From NCBI GenBank assembly GCA_016793095.1, contig JAEUJQ010000020.1, positions 31,914-95,913 of the forward strand: a DNA stretch of 64,000 bases, written 5' to 3'. Below are positions 1 through 9,311 of this stretch, piece after piece. The notes under the pieces were generated by a model. The model searched no databases. It was not told where the DNA came from and saw only the letters and a list, made by a program, of their open reading frames with translations. How positions within the stretch are numbered: the first letter of the stretch is position 1; the number at the start of each line of letters is the position of its first letter. The translations under genes were made by a program, and so were the position numbers. This stretch comes from Myxococcaceae bacterium. Lineage in GTDB: Bacteria; Myxococcota; Myxococcia; Myxococcales; Myxococcaceae.

Positions 1-1053
1 CTCGGTGCGCGAGCGCGGGAGCTCTGGCGCCGGGGCAGGCAGCGGCGCGGTGCCCTGCACCCTCGCGGCGGGCAGCGGCGCGGTGCCGGGGAAGGCCGGC
101 TGCTGTCCGGTGTTCCCGACGTCGTCACCGAGCGAGACGGGCGCCGCCGGCTGGGCTCCGTGCACCGTCGTGAGGAACGCGGCGATGTCGGCCGCGAGCA
201 CCGTGTGGCCCGCCGAAGTCAGCCAGCTCTCGAGCGCTTCGCTCATCGCGTGGGCGCTGGGCCAGCGGTCCTTCGCGTCGAGCGCGAGCGCCTTCGAGAG
301 GGCGTCTCTCAGAGGCTGCGGCAGTGAGTCCGGCGGCAGGTAGGAGATCGGCTCGGGCGTCCCGTCGTCACGGATCTCGCCGAGCGGCGGCCGGTCGAGC
401 ATCAGCAGCTCGTGCAGCAGCACGCCGGCGCCATAGACGTCTGCCCGTCGATCGATCGCCGCGCCCGACACCATCAGCTCGGGCGCCATGTACGCGAGCT
501 TGCCCTTGGGCCGCCCGACGCGCGTCTCGGCGCCACGCATCGCGCGGGCGATGCCGAAGTCCACCAGCTTCGCCATGCCCGAGGAGGCCACCAGCACGTT
601 CTCGGCGCTCACGTCGCGGTGCAGGATGCCCAGCGCCCTGCCCCGCTCGTCCTTCAGCTCGTGGGCGAACTCGAGGCCCTGGAGCACCTGCGAGATGAGG
701 CGCACGGCGATGGGCGGAGGAATGGTGAGCTGTTTCTCGCGGCACGCCTCGATGAGCGCGCGCAGGCTCTTGCCCGGCACGTACTCCATCGCGATGAACC
801 ACGTGTCTCCCTCGCGCTCGAGGCCGAAGACCTGGGTGATGGAGGGGTGCTGGAGCTGCGCGGCGAGCTGCGCCTCGTTCAGGAAGAGATCGATGAAGCC
901 CTGATCGCGCGCGAGGTGCCGCAAGATGCGCTTGATGACGACCGTCTTCGAGAAGCCGGCGGGGCCTTCCTGCCGCGCGAGGAACACCTCGCCCATGCCG
1001 CCGGTAGCGATGAGGCTGAGCAGCCGGTAACGGCCGAGCTTCTCGTCAGCCAT
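1..1053 (-). CDS. Ser/Thr protein kinase, 3' end beyond the window
   Basis: Hanks-type serine/threonine kinase. 351 codons are visible from an ATG at 1053, and the frame is still open at base 1, so the C-terminus is missing. Seen: Gly-rich loop (ATGGMGEV, about residues 16-23), ATP-binding Lys in VVIKRI (K41), catalytic loop HRDVSAEN (H145, D147), DFG at D165-G167, and AYMAPEL in the activation segment, so an RD-type kinase. After about residue 280 the chain becomes Pro/Ala-rich and repeats GTAPLPA twice, typical of a juxtamembrane linker. It overlaps the upstream deacetylase by 8 nt, so the two are probably cotranscribed and translationally coupled. Its substrate cannot be read from the sequence. 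Confidence 0.9.
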   Translation of the reverse strand, partial: MADEKLGRYRLLSLIATGGMGEVFLARQEGPAGFSKTVVIKRILRHLARDQGFIDLFLNEAQLAAQLQHPSITQVFGLEREGDTWFIAMEYVPGKSLRALIEACREKQLTIPPPIAVRLISQVLQGLEFAHELKDERGRALGILHRDVSAENVLVASSGMAKLVDFGIARAMRGAETRVGRPKGKLAYMAPELMVSGAAIDRRADVYGAGVLLHELLMLDRPPLGEIRDDGTPEPISYLPPDSLPQPLRDALSKALALDAKDRWPSAHAMSEALESWLTSAGHTVLAADIAAFLTTVHGAQPAAPVSLGDDVGNTGQQPAFPGTAPLPAARVQGTAPLPAPAPELPRSRTE

Positions 1054-1993
1054 CGAGCCGCCCGTCCAGCCGTCGAGCGGCCTCGGCGACCGTCACCCGC
1101 TCCCGATCGTCGCCCAGCCAGGTGAAGAGGCGCTTGAGGCGCGCGAGCTTCGTCGTGGCGGGGACCCGCACGTCGCGCTGCTGCCGCACCAGGGCCGCCG
1201 GAACGCCGTCTGACTCGTCCAGCACGTCGATGGCGTGCAGCTCGAAGTTGAAGTGCCTCACGTGCCGCAGCCGGCGGAACGTCAGCTCGACCAGCGGCCA
1301 GGGCATGCTGGTGGCGAACGTGCCGATGAAGGGCACGCGGCCCACGGGGCTCACCGACATCGGCAGCTCGACGAACGGGGCATCACCCCGACGGTAGGGC
1401 GCGTCGAGCGAGGGGCGGTAGGGCTGCACCGGCGCGAGCAGCACGTTCGGGGAGTCGAGGATCGCCCGCGACGGCCGGCCCAGCGCCGCCAGCGCCGTCA
1501 TCACCATCGCCTTCGCCAGCCAGTACGGCGCCGCGGGGAAGGTGGAGGAGTCATAGCGGTAGCCGAGCGCGGCGACGGCCTGCAGCATCGCGGGAGACAG
1601 CGTGTAGCCCGGCGCGCGAAAGCCCACGGGCGTCACCCTCGTGTGGTTGACGATCGCCTCGTGGGCGCGCCTCAGATCGGCCTCGATCTCGACCCGGCTG
1701 CGGCGGGACAGCGCGTAGTCATGCGAGAAGGAGTGGTTCGCCAGCTCGACCCCGCTCGCCGCTGCCGTCTTCAGCGCCTCGCCCAGGCCCGGCTCAGCGA
1801 GGTCGCCGCCGATGACGAAGAAGGTCGCCGCCGTGCCCACCGCCGAGAAGAGCTCGAGGAACCGCGGCACCGCCGTCGTCCACACCAGCGCGCGCGCCCG
1901 CTCGTCGAGCAACCCTTCGGAGAGCCCCTGGATGCGGCAGTAATGCCCCAGCGAGTCGAGGTCGACCGAGATGGAGGACAGGCGCTGCGACAT
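1046..1993 (-). CDS. Polysaccharide deacetylase (NodB/CE4 family)
   Basis: A 315-residue protein with carbohydrate esterase 4 hallmarks: motif 1 DLD (D11, D13), motif 2 HSFSH (metal-binding H87 and H91), and motif 3 RAPGY (R126). Family members remove N- or O-acetyl groups from chitin-like oligomers, peptidoglycan or capsule. The first residues lead straight into the catalytic domain with no clear signal peptide, so a cytoplasmic sugar-pathway role (as in polysaccharide-biosynthesis deacetylases of about 300 aa) is more likely than wall trimming. The stop lies inside the start region of the downstream kinase gene (8-nt overlap), suggesting one mRNA. The substrate is unknown. Confidence 0.88.
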   Translation of the reverse strand: MSQRLSSISVDLDSLGHYCRIQGLSEGLLDERARALVWTTAVPRFLELFSAVGTAATFFVIGGDLAEPGLGEALKTAAASGVELANHSFSHDYALSRRSRVEIEADLRRAHEAIVNHTRVTPVGFRAPGYTLSPAMLQAVAALGYRYDSSTFPAAPYWLAKAMVMTALAALGRPSRAILDSPNVLLAPVQPYRPSLDAPYRRGDAPFVELPMSVSPVGRVPFIGTFATSMPWPLVELTFRRLRHVRHFNFELHAIDVLDESDGVPAALVRQQRDVRVPATTKLARLKRLFTWLGDDRERVTVAEAARRLDGRLDG

Positions 1994-2127
1994 GCGAGGG
2001 CGCGCACGATAGCCCAGCGCTCCGTCACCGCCCGCCCGAAGTGGTGATCGCGTCGCGGCCCGCTCCCTGCTAGGGGTGCGCGTGATGGCCCCCGCGTTCG
2101 CAGTCTCTGGGCCTTGAAGGAGTCGCC

Positions 2128-2307
2128 ATGTTGCCTGGACGAACGAAGCGCCAGAAGGAGCAGGAGCGCGCTGAGCACCGCCGGAAGAAGGAAGAGGAGA
2201 AGGAGCGCCTCAAGCAGGAGAAGGCGAACCGGCCTCCCCGCCAGCCCGGCGAGCCCGACCCCGACATCGCCGACATCGTGCCGGGGCCGCAGCCGCCGCT
2301 CTTCTGA
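2128..2307 (+). CDS. Small highly charged protein, 59 aa
   Basis: An ATG at 2128 sits 6 nt after a good Shine-Dalgarno (GAAGGAG) and opens a 59-codon frame. The first two thirds are Arg/Lys/Glu-rich and probably helical (KRQKEQERAEHRRKKEEEKE). The tail is Pro-rich and acidic (PGEPDPDIADIVPGPQ). Small proteins of this composition, with a basic helix and a DPDIA-VPGPQ-like tail, recur in bacterial genomes from what I remember, but I know no function. The RBS and codon use favour a real gene. It ends 4 nt before the palindromic operator of the carboxylase operon and may have its own promoter. Confidence 0.6.
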   Translation: MLPGRTKRQKEQERAEHRRKKEEEKERLKQEKANRPPRQPGEPDPDIADIVPGPQPPLF

Positions 2308-2310
2308 GCG

Positions 2311-2342
2311 TTGACTCACGAGTCAATTTCGGTTGACTCACG
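2311..2342. promoter_or_regulatory. Palindromic operator plus extra half-site upstream of the carboxylase genes
   Basis: TTGACT (2311-2316), CACG (2317-2320) and AGTCAA (2321-2326) form a 16-bp dyad. The sequence TTGACTCACG recurs at 2333-2342, 22 bp downstream in the same orientation. The arrangement lies 27-58 nt before the carboxyltransferase start and resembles a TetR-type operator, a class that often controls acyl-CoA and amino-acid catabolic genes. The TTGACT copies could also serve as -35 elements. No regulator gene of that type is in the window. Confidence 0.55.
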
Positions 2343-2368
2343 CGAAGAGACTCCGAATCTTCGCGCTC

Positions 2369-3988
<1,620 letters not shown>

Positions 3989-4000
3989 AAGGCCCGCGCC

Positions 4001-5962
4001 ATGCCACTCATCGAACGCGTGCTCGTCGCCAACCGTGGAGAGATCGCCCTGCGCATCATGCGCACGGTGCGGAAGCTGGGCCTGTCACCGATCGCCGTCT
4101 TCTCCGACGCCGACGCCGCCTCACCGGCCGTTCGGTTCGCCGACGCCGCGGTGCGCATCGGCCCGGCGCCCTCGAAGGACTCGTACCTGCGCATCGACGC
4201 GCTGCTCGACGCGGCGAAGAAGACCCGCGCCGACGCGGTTCACCCCGGCTTCGGCTTCCTCGCAGAGAACCCGGACTTCGCGCAGGCGGTGCTCGACGCA
4301 GGGCTCGTCTTCGTGGGGCCCACGCCGAAGGCGATTCGCGCGATGGGCCTCAAGCGCGAAGCGAAGGCCCTGGTGGGCCGGCGTGGCGTACCGCTGGTGC
4401 CGGGCTTCGACGGCGGTGATCAGTCCACCGCGGTGCTGAAGGCGAAGGCGCTGGAGATCGGCCTGCCCGTCATCTTCAAGCCGAGCGCCGGCGGCGGCGG
4501 CAAAGGCATGAAGATCGCCCGCACGCCGGCCGAGCTCGACGCGTGCATCGAGTCGGGGCGGCGCGAGGCCCAGAGCGCGTTCGGCGACCCGACGCTCATC
4601 ATCGAGAAGTACCTCGAGCGGCCGCGGCACCTCGAGGTGCAGCTGCTCGGCGATCACCACGGCACGCTGCTGCACCTCTTCGAGCGCGAGTGCTCGCTGC
4701 AGCGCCGCCACCAGAAGGTCGTCGAGGAGACCCCCTCGCCTGCGCTCACCCCCGCGCTCCGCGAGCAGCTGTGCCAGGCCGCGCTCGAGGTGGGGCGCTC
4801 GGTCGACTACACGAACGCGGGCACCGTCGAGTTCATCATGGACGAGGCGGGGCGCTTCTACTTCTCCGAGATGAACACGCGCCTGCAGGTCGAGCACCGG
4901 GTGACGGAGCAGGTCACCGGCGTCGATCTCGTCGAGCAGCAGCTGCGGGTCGCGCGCGGCGAGAAGCTGGCCCTCACGCAGGCCGACCTGCGCCAGCGCG
5001 GCCACTCGGTGCAGGTGCGGCTGTACGCAGAGGACCCTGCCAACCAGTTCCTGCCCTGCATCGGGCCGGTGCTCGACTTCTGGACGCCCCCCGTCGGCGG
5101 GCTCCTGGTGGACCCGGGCATCGAGTCCGGCGGTGAGGTGACGCCGCACTACGACCCGATGGTGGCGAAGCTGGTCGCGCACGGCGAGACGCGGGAGCAG
5201 TCCCTCGCGACCCTCGCGCGCGCCCTCGATCAGACGAGCGTGCTCGGGCTCACGACGAACAAGGGCTTCCTCGCGAAGCTGCTGCGCGAGCCCGACGTCG
5301 TGAAGGGCGCCCTCTCGACGCAGCTCATCGCCGAGAAGTTGCCGACCCTGGTGGACGCTCCGGATGAGGGGCGCGATCGCCTCGCCGCCGTCGCCGCGAC
5401 CCTCTTCGCCTTCGAGGCCCGGCGCGAACGCGACGGATTCCTGCCGCAGGTGACGACGGGCTACCGGAACAACCGCTTCCGCGATCAGCAGCACGAGTGG
5501 AAGTGCGGGCAGCAGACCCTCACCGTCACCTACCGCGACCTGGGCACACGGCGCTTCCAGGTCGATGGGGGGCCGTGGCGCGTCGTCGAGCGGGCCGGCG
5601 CTGCGTTCGAGGTCGAGGCAGCCGACGGCGTGGTGCACCGGCTCCGGGTGGTGCTGGTCGGCGACGCCGCGTGGGTGCACACCGGGGCGGGCGACGTCGT
5701 GCTCCGCGAGGTCTCGCGCTTCCCCACGCCCGGTGACGAGGCCGTGAAGGGCGGCTTCATGGCGCCGATGCCCGGCAAGGTGGTGAAGGTGCACGTGAAG
5801 GACGGTGAGCGCGTCACCCAGGGCCAGGCGCTGCTCGTGCTCGAGGCGATGAAGATGGAGCAGACGACCTCGAGCCCGACCGACGGCGTGGTGAAGCACG
5901 TGCTGGTGCGCGAAGGCGAGCAGGTGACGGCGGGCCAGGTGTTGATCGTGATGGAGGAGTGA
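4001..5962 (+). CDS. Acyl-CoA carboxylase alpha subunit: biotin carboxylase plus biotin carrier domain
   Basis: 653 residues. The N-terminal biotin carboxylase begins VLVANRGEIALRI and includes the ATP-grasp Gly-rich loop SAGGGGKGMK (about residues 160-169), the ECSLQRRHQK segment and EMNTRLQVEHRVTE. A middle linker leads to a C-terminal biotinyl domain with EAMKMEQ, placing the biotinylated Lys at 618. The size and order match MccA/AccA-type subunits that pair with the carboxyltransferase encoded just upstream. A GAAAGG lies before the ATG. The stop codon shares one base with the start of the following lipoprotein gene (TGATG), so three genes may form one operon. Confidence 0.93.
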   Translation: MPLIERVLVANRGEIALRIMRTVRKLGLSPIAVFSDADAASPAVRFADAAVRIGPAPSKDSYLRIDALLDAAKKTRADAVHPGFGFLAENPDFAQAVLDAGLVFVGPTPKAIRAMGLKREAKALVGRRGVPLVPGFDGGDQSTAVLKAKALEIGLPVIFKPSAGGGGKGMKIARTPAELDACIESGRREAQSAFGDPTLIIEKYLERPRHLEVQLLGDHHGTLLHLFERECSLQRRHQKVVEETPSPALTPALREQLCQAALEVGRSVDYTNAGTVEFIMDEAGRFYFSEMNTRLQVEHRVTEQVTGVDLVEQQLRVARGEKLALTQADLRQRGHSVQVRLYAEDPANQFLPCIGPVLDFWTPPVGGLLVDPGIESGGEVTPHYDPMVAKLVAHGETREQSLATLARALDQTSVLGLTTNKGFLAKLLREPDVVKGALSTQLIAEKLPTLVDAPDEGRDRLAAVAATLFAFEARRERDGFLPQVTTGYRNNRFRDQQHEWKCGQQTLTVTYRDLGTRRFQVDGGPWRVVERAGAAFEVEAADGVVHRLRVVLVGDAAWVHTGAGDVVLREVSRFPTPGDEAVKGGFMAPMPGKVVKVHVKDGERVTQGQALLVLEAMKMEQTTSSPTDGVVKHVLVREGEQVTAGQVLIVMEE

Positions 5963-6207
5963 TGAGGCGCTGGCTGGGGCTCGCGCCGCTGATCGCCTCC
6001 TGCCGCTTCCTCGCCCCCGCGCAGGCGCCGGTCTCCGCCGCGCAGCCGTATGAGCCTCCCTCGGCGGTGCGCACGCCTGCCCCCGCCGCCAACCGTTGTG
6101 GCCTTCGCTGCGACCCGGGCTTCCGCTGCGACGAGGAGACCGCGACGTGCCGGCCGGTGAACGCCCCTGCCGACGCGCGGGACGCCGGACCCGCGTGGAT
6201 GCCCTGA
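5962..6207 (+). CDS. Small Cys-rich putative lipoprotein, 81 aa
   Basis: The ATG at 5962 overlaps the last base of the carboxylase stop codon. The N-terminus MRRWLGLAPLIASC is a short lipoprotein signal with an IAS-C lipobox (Cys14). The mature part has a Pro/Ala linker and then one compact Cys block, CGLRCDPGFRCDEETATC, a C-x3-C-x5-C-x6-C pattern seen in other exported proteins of this window. It ends in an Ala/Asp-rich tail. The function is unknown. Coupling to a CoA carboxylase is odd for an envelope protein and may be positional only. Confidence 0.65.
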   Translation: MRRWLGLAPLIASCRFLAPAQAPVSAAQPYEPPSAVRTPAPAANRCGLRCDPGFRCDEETATCRPVNAPADARDAGPAWMP

Positions 6208-6275
6208 CGCCGACGTTGACTCGCAGACCGCGGCCCCGTTTCATCCAGCTTTCCCGGCCGGTCGGAGGTGTTCCT

Positions 6276-7154
6276 GTGACGTCTACGCGTTTCGCGCTCC
6301 TCGTCGGCCTGAGCCTGGGCGCGGCCCTGAGCTTCAGCCAGTGCAGCCCGGTCTCGATGTGCTCGCCCACCAACTGCCTGGGCTGCTGCACCACCAACGG
6401 TCAGTGCGCGCCTGGCACCACGGTGACGGGCTGCGGAAAAGAAGGCGTCGCCTGCGTGGCGTGCGCTCAGGGCCAGCAGTGCATCTCGAACGTGTGCGCC
6501 GTCATCTTGACCGGGGGCGGGAGCGCGGGCGGGGCCAGCGGCGGCGGCAGCGGGGGTGGCGGCGCCACTGGCGGCGGAGCGACGGCAGGTGGGTCCAGTG
6601 GGGGCGCGACGGCGGGCGGCAGCACGGCGGGCGGGACGTCAGGCGGCGGCAGCGCCACGGCCGGCGGCGCGGCCACCTCGGACGGAGGGTGCCGCGTGTT
6701 CACCCTCATCGACGGAGATCCCTCGCAGGGGCGGTACTACACGACGTCTTCGGGCACGCAGCAGGGCTGGGCGGTGAACTTCGTCTCCCCTTCGGGAGGT
6801 GGGCTCTTCGTGCGCACCGAGCTGCAGCTGTACCACGGCATCGGCACGCCCCCGACCTTCCCCGTCACCGGCGCGCTGACCGGCCGCACCTTCCGCACGT
6901 GTGATCAGTGCTTCCAGCTCGCGGTCGGCTGCAACACCTCGATGGGTGACAACTGCGTCAGCGACTACATCGCGCTCTCGGGCAACTACAACTTCCAGTC
7001 GGGCACTGCGACCATGAGCACCGGCACCTTCGTGGGAGAGGCCACCAACCTGCGCTTCGTCGCGTGGAACCTGCAGGCCGACACACCCGTCATGAACCAG
7101 CCGTGCATCGACGTGAACCGGCTCACCTGGCGCGCGCGCTGGCCGTTCCCCTGA
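6276..7154 (+). CDS. Exported Cys-rich protein with Gly-rich linker and a paralogous C-terminal domain
   Basis: A GTG start at 6276 is preceded by GGAGG (6264-6268), giving 292 residues; earlier in-frame codons extend into unlikely sequence. The N-terminus is a hydrophobic signal ending around ALSFSQC. Cys may be the lipidation site, but Gln at -1 makes the lipobox poor. A block of about ten Cys follows (residues 24-70). Next comes a Gly/Ser/Ala/Thr linker of about 60 residues, then a C-terminal domain of about 150 residues with RTCDQCFQLAVGC, DNCVSDY and FVGEATNLRFVAW. That domain is shared with the MYXO-CTERM lipoprotein at 41873-43318. The function is unknown; a cell-surface location is inferred. 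Confidence 0.75.
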   Translation: MTSTRFALLVGLSLGAALSFSQCSPVSMCSPTNCLGCCTTNGQCAPGTTVTGCGKEGVACVACAQGQQCISNVCAVILTGGGSAGGASGGGSGGGGATGGGATAGGSSGGATAGGSTAGGTSGGGSATAGGAATSDGGCRVFTLIDGDPSQGRYYTTSSGTQQGWAVNFVSPSGGGLFVRTELQLYHGIGTPPTFPVTGALTGRTFRTCDQCFQLAVGCNTSMGDNCVSDYIALSGNYNFQSGTATMSTGTFVGEATNLRFVAWNLQADTPVMNQPCIDVNRLTWRARWPFP

Positions 7155-7163
7155 CGAGGACGC

Positions 7164-7628
7164 TCAGCCTTGCTTGAAGGTGAAGGGGTAGCGCACCTTC
7201 ACCTCGCCACCCCCTCGTGGCGGCGCGGTGGTGATCGTCTTCATCGCGTCGAGCACGCACTGGGTGAAGGCCGGTGAGAAGGTGGGTGACGCATCGCGGA
7301 TCTCCGCGCTCGTGACCGTCCCGGCGGGTCCGATGGTGAAGCCGACCGTCAGCGAGCCGCTGCTGTCGGGGCGATCGCGGACCAGCGCCTGCTCGTAGCA
7401 GCGCCGCACCGCCGGCGTGCGCTTCTGAATGGCCGCGCGGATCTCCTCCTTCGTCAGCTTCGCCTGGGCGCGGAGATCCACCTCGAACGGAAGGTCGCGA
7501 GGACGGGCGAAGGGCGAAGGGGCGCCACCGTCGGAGGCCCTCGCCGCGGCGCCGAACAGGGACCCGATGGCCGCCACGCCGCCGTCAGTCTGGGCGAGGA
7601 GCACTGCGACGAGCGCCGCGACCGTCAC
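7164..7628 (-). CDS. AgmX/PglI- or TonB-like C-terminal domain protein
   Basis: 154 residues from a GTG at 7628 with GGAG 7 nt upstream. The frame is open further upstream, but that part lacks coding character. The N-terminus TVAALVAVLLAQTDGG is a short signal or anchor. The C-terminal half has the layout of the AgmX/PglI C-terminal domain: RAAIQKRTPAVRRCYEQAL, then GSLTVGFTIGPAGTVTSAEI, a conserved Cys in FTQCVLDAM and a closing VKVRYPFTF strand. Family members in myxobacteria include gliding-associated and TonB-like periplasmic proteins. A 14-codon ORF with a strong SD overlaps its start. It converges with the gene ending at 7154 (9-nt gap). Confidence 0.72.
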   Translation of the reverse strand: MTVAALVAVLLAQTDGGVAAIGSLFGAAARASDGGAPSPFARPRDLPFEVDLRAQAKLTKEEIRAAIQKRTPAVRRCYEQALVRDRPDSSGSLTVGFTIGPAGTVTSAEIRDASPTFSPAFTQCVLDAMKTITTAPPRGGGEVKVRYPFTFKQG

Positions 7629-7669
7629 GAGGGGCTCCGGGCAGCAACTGGTGAGGTGCTCCCACCCAT
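7625..7669 (-). CDS. Possible 14-residue leader ORF coupled to the AgmX-like gene
   Basis: The ATG at 7669 follows a perfect AGGAGG (7676-7681) with 6-nt spacing and encodes MGGSTSPVAARSPS. Its TGA overlaps the GTG start of the downstream gene in a GTGA arrangement. This could be a translated leader that feeds ribosomes to the weak GTG start. It could equally be chance, or a sign that the real N-terminus lies elsewhere. No residue bias suggests an attenuator. Confidence 0.3.
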   Translation of the reverse strand: MGGSTSPVAARSPS

Positions 7670-7779
7670 GGACGACCTCCTGATGGAGCGACGTGACACG
7701 GTCTCGCACGGAAGAGCGCCGGGGAGAACCCCCGCCTCGCCGAAGCTGCCCACGGCAACTCGCGGCGCTGGGAGACCGG

Positions 7780-7893
7780 CCAGCGAGCGCGCCCACCGAG
7801 CCCGTCACGGCGTTGGAGCCCATCGAGGGCTGCTTCGACGAGTGGGGTGCGACCCGGCGGGCCTGCGCCAGATGGCGGAGGTGCGAGCGCGCA
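7780..7893 (-). pseudogene. Degenerate duplicate of the LysR gene 3' end
   Basis: Bases about 7804-7893 resemble 7941-8016 plus flank, the last roughly 25 codons of the adjacent LysR gene. On the minus strand the copy reads IWRRPAGSHP and, after a shift, SPRWAPTP-stop. The gene itself reads IWRKATGPHP and ends ECAPTP-stop. Similarity continues about 25 nt past the stop (GCGCTCGC). Indels break the frame. It looks like a decayed partial tandem duplication about 135 bp from the parent. The rest of 7629-7940 holds nothing I can name. Confidence 0.6.
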
Positions 7894-7940
7894 CCGCTGG
7901 GCGAAGGGCGTGACGGCCGAGCCCGCGAGCGCACCGCCTG

Positions 7941-8816
7941 TCACGGCGTCGGGGCACACTCGAGGGCCGCCTCGACGAGCGGGTGCGGCCCGGTGGCCTT
8001 GCGCCAGATGGCGTAGATGGGAAAGCGCGCCTGGGGCCGCTCGAGCTTCTGGGCGACGACCGCCGGCGCCTTCGGGCCCGCTGGCGTCAACGCCGGGACG
8101 AGCGAGAAGCCGAGGCCCGCGGCGACGAAGCCGAGGATCGTGTCGGAGGAGTCCGCCGAGAACACCTCCCTGGGCGTCACCCCGTGCGCTTCGAGGGCCG
8201 CGAGCTGCAGCGCCTTGAGCTGACGATCGGCGTGGTAGCCGATGAAGGGCACGTGGGCGAGCGCCGGCAGCGAGAGGCGGCCCTTCGACGCGTGCGGGCC
8301 GTGGGCGGGCGCGACGATCCACGCCTCCGAGCGCGCCACCTCGCGCACCTCGACGTCCGTGGGCACCTCCGGCACCCAGTCGACCAGCAGATCGGCCTCG
8401 CCCCGCCGCAGCAACGAGAGATCGGCGTGCGGCAGCTCGGTGAGCGACACGCTGATGTCGGGTCGCCTCGCCTGCAGGCGCCGCAACCACTCGGGCATGA
8501 GGTGGCGAAGCAGGTGACCGCCGGCGCCCACCTTGAGGGTGCCGCCCACCTGGCCGCCCTTCACCCGCGCCTCGAGGACACGGAGCTGCTCGTAGAACGG
8601 CGCGAACCCGTCGAAGAGCAGCTGGCCGCGCGGCGTCAACACCACCTTGTCCTTGCCGACGCGCTCGAACAGCTTCACGCCCAGCTCGTCCTCGAGGCGG
8701 CGCACCTGCTGGTGCACGCCGGGCTGGGTGATCGGGTACGGGAACGCCCGGGCGGCGCGCGCATAGCCCTGCTGCTTCGCCACCCAGTAGAAGCCTTCGA
8801 GTCGCTGGAGGTTCAT
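7941..8816 (-). CDS. LysR-family transcriptional regulator
   Basis: 291 residues from MNLQRLEGFYWVAKQQGY at 8816; an upstream in-frame ATG at 8843 would add nine residues. The N-terminal winged helix-turn-helix (about 1-60) contains AARAFPYPITQPGVHQQVRR and LEDELGVKLFER, followed by a periplasmic-binding-protein-like effector domain (about 90-285) that includes GFVAAGLGFSLVP. It is divergent from the small membrane protein gene at 8933, across a 116-bp gap. By the usual LysR arrangement that gene is its likeliest target. The gap contains GATAGCC twice near the regulator start. The effector is unknown. Confidence 0.9.
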   Translation of the reverse strand: MNLQRLEGFYWVAKQQGYARAARAFPYPITQPGVHQQVRRLEDELGVKLFERVGKDKVVLTPRGQLLFDGFAPFYEQLRVLEARVKGGQVGGTLKVGAGGHLLRHLMPEWLRRLQARRPDISVSLTELPHADLSLLRRGEADLLVDWVPEVPTDVEVREVARSEAWIVAPAHGPHASKGRLSLPALAHVPFIGYHADRQLKALQLAALEAHGVTPREVFSADSSDTILGFVAAGLGFSLVPALTPAGPKAPAVVAQKLERPQARFPIYAIWRKATGPHPLVEAALECAPTP

Positions 8817-8932
8817 TGATAGCCGATGGTAATCGATAGCCACATTCCTTGTCCTGCACCTGATTGATGGTTCCCGCGTTCAATGGACATCAACCGCGGC
8901 GCGGAGTCGCCGCATCACCCGGGAGCGACGAC

Positions 8933-9238
8933 ATGAAGGCGATGAAGAACCTGGTGCACCTTGCGATCCTCGGCGTCTGGGCGGTGGCCGGGGTGTTGTT
9001 CACCGTCAAGGCGGTGTTTGCGCTCGCTGGCTTCGTTCCGGTCCTGCTGTTCTGGGGCTGGTTCGCGGCGCTGGCGGCGCTGACCAGCTGGGTGGTGGCG
9101 AAGTTCGACTCCCCGCTGGGCGCCCTCGGCACGCACGGCGCGGCGATCCTCGTCATGCAGGCGGTCCCTGCGGTGCTGCCGTTCGCGCTGGTGAGGCTCG
9201 GGCTCGACCTGCTCGCCGGGCGTGGGCTGCCGTTCTGA
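8933..9238 (+). CDS. Small membrane protein, 101 aa
   Basis: ATG at 8933 with GGGAG about 8 nt upstream. The protein begins MKAMKNLVHLAILGVWAVAG and is mostly hydrophobic, with three likely membrane helices (about residues 8-30, 34-54 and 68-95) joined by short polar loops such as KFDSPLG. No known family was recognised. It is transcribed divergently from a LysR regulator and followed by a hairpin with a T-rich tail, so it appears to be a single-gene unit, possibly controlled by that regulator. Confidence 0.65.
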   Translation: MKAMKNLVHLAILGVWAVAGVLFTVKAVFALAGFVPVLLFWGWFAALAALTSWVVAKFDSPLGALGTHGAAILVMQAVPAVLPFALVRLGLDLLAGRGLPF

Positions 9239-9251
9239 CAGCCTGAAGATG

Positions 9252-9272
9252 CGCTGTTCGGTCAGCGTGTTT
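9252..9272 (+). terminator. Possible intrinsic terminator after the small membrane protein
   Basis: CGCTG (9252-9256), a 6-nt loop, and CAGCG (9263-9267) form a 5-bp stem followed by TGTTTT. It lies 14 nt after the stop of the gene ending at 9238 and before pntA. The stem is short, so confidence is moderate. Confidence 0.4.
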
Positions 9273-9311
9273 TCCCCGAAGAATCCTTTGTGACAGCGTC
9301 ACTGGTCGGCC

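Noticed and set aside
2333..2368. Upstream ATG of the carboxyltransferase gene
   Set aside because: It lies within the operator half-site and adds residues not typical of the family.
4121..6397. 758-codon minus-strand frame across the carboxylase gene
   Set aside because: It lies opposite a clear biotin carboxylase and has shadow-type composition.
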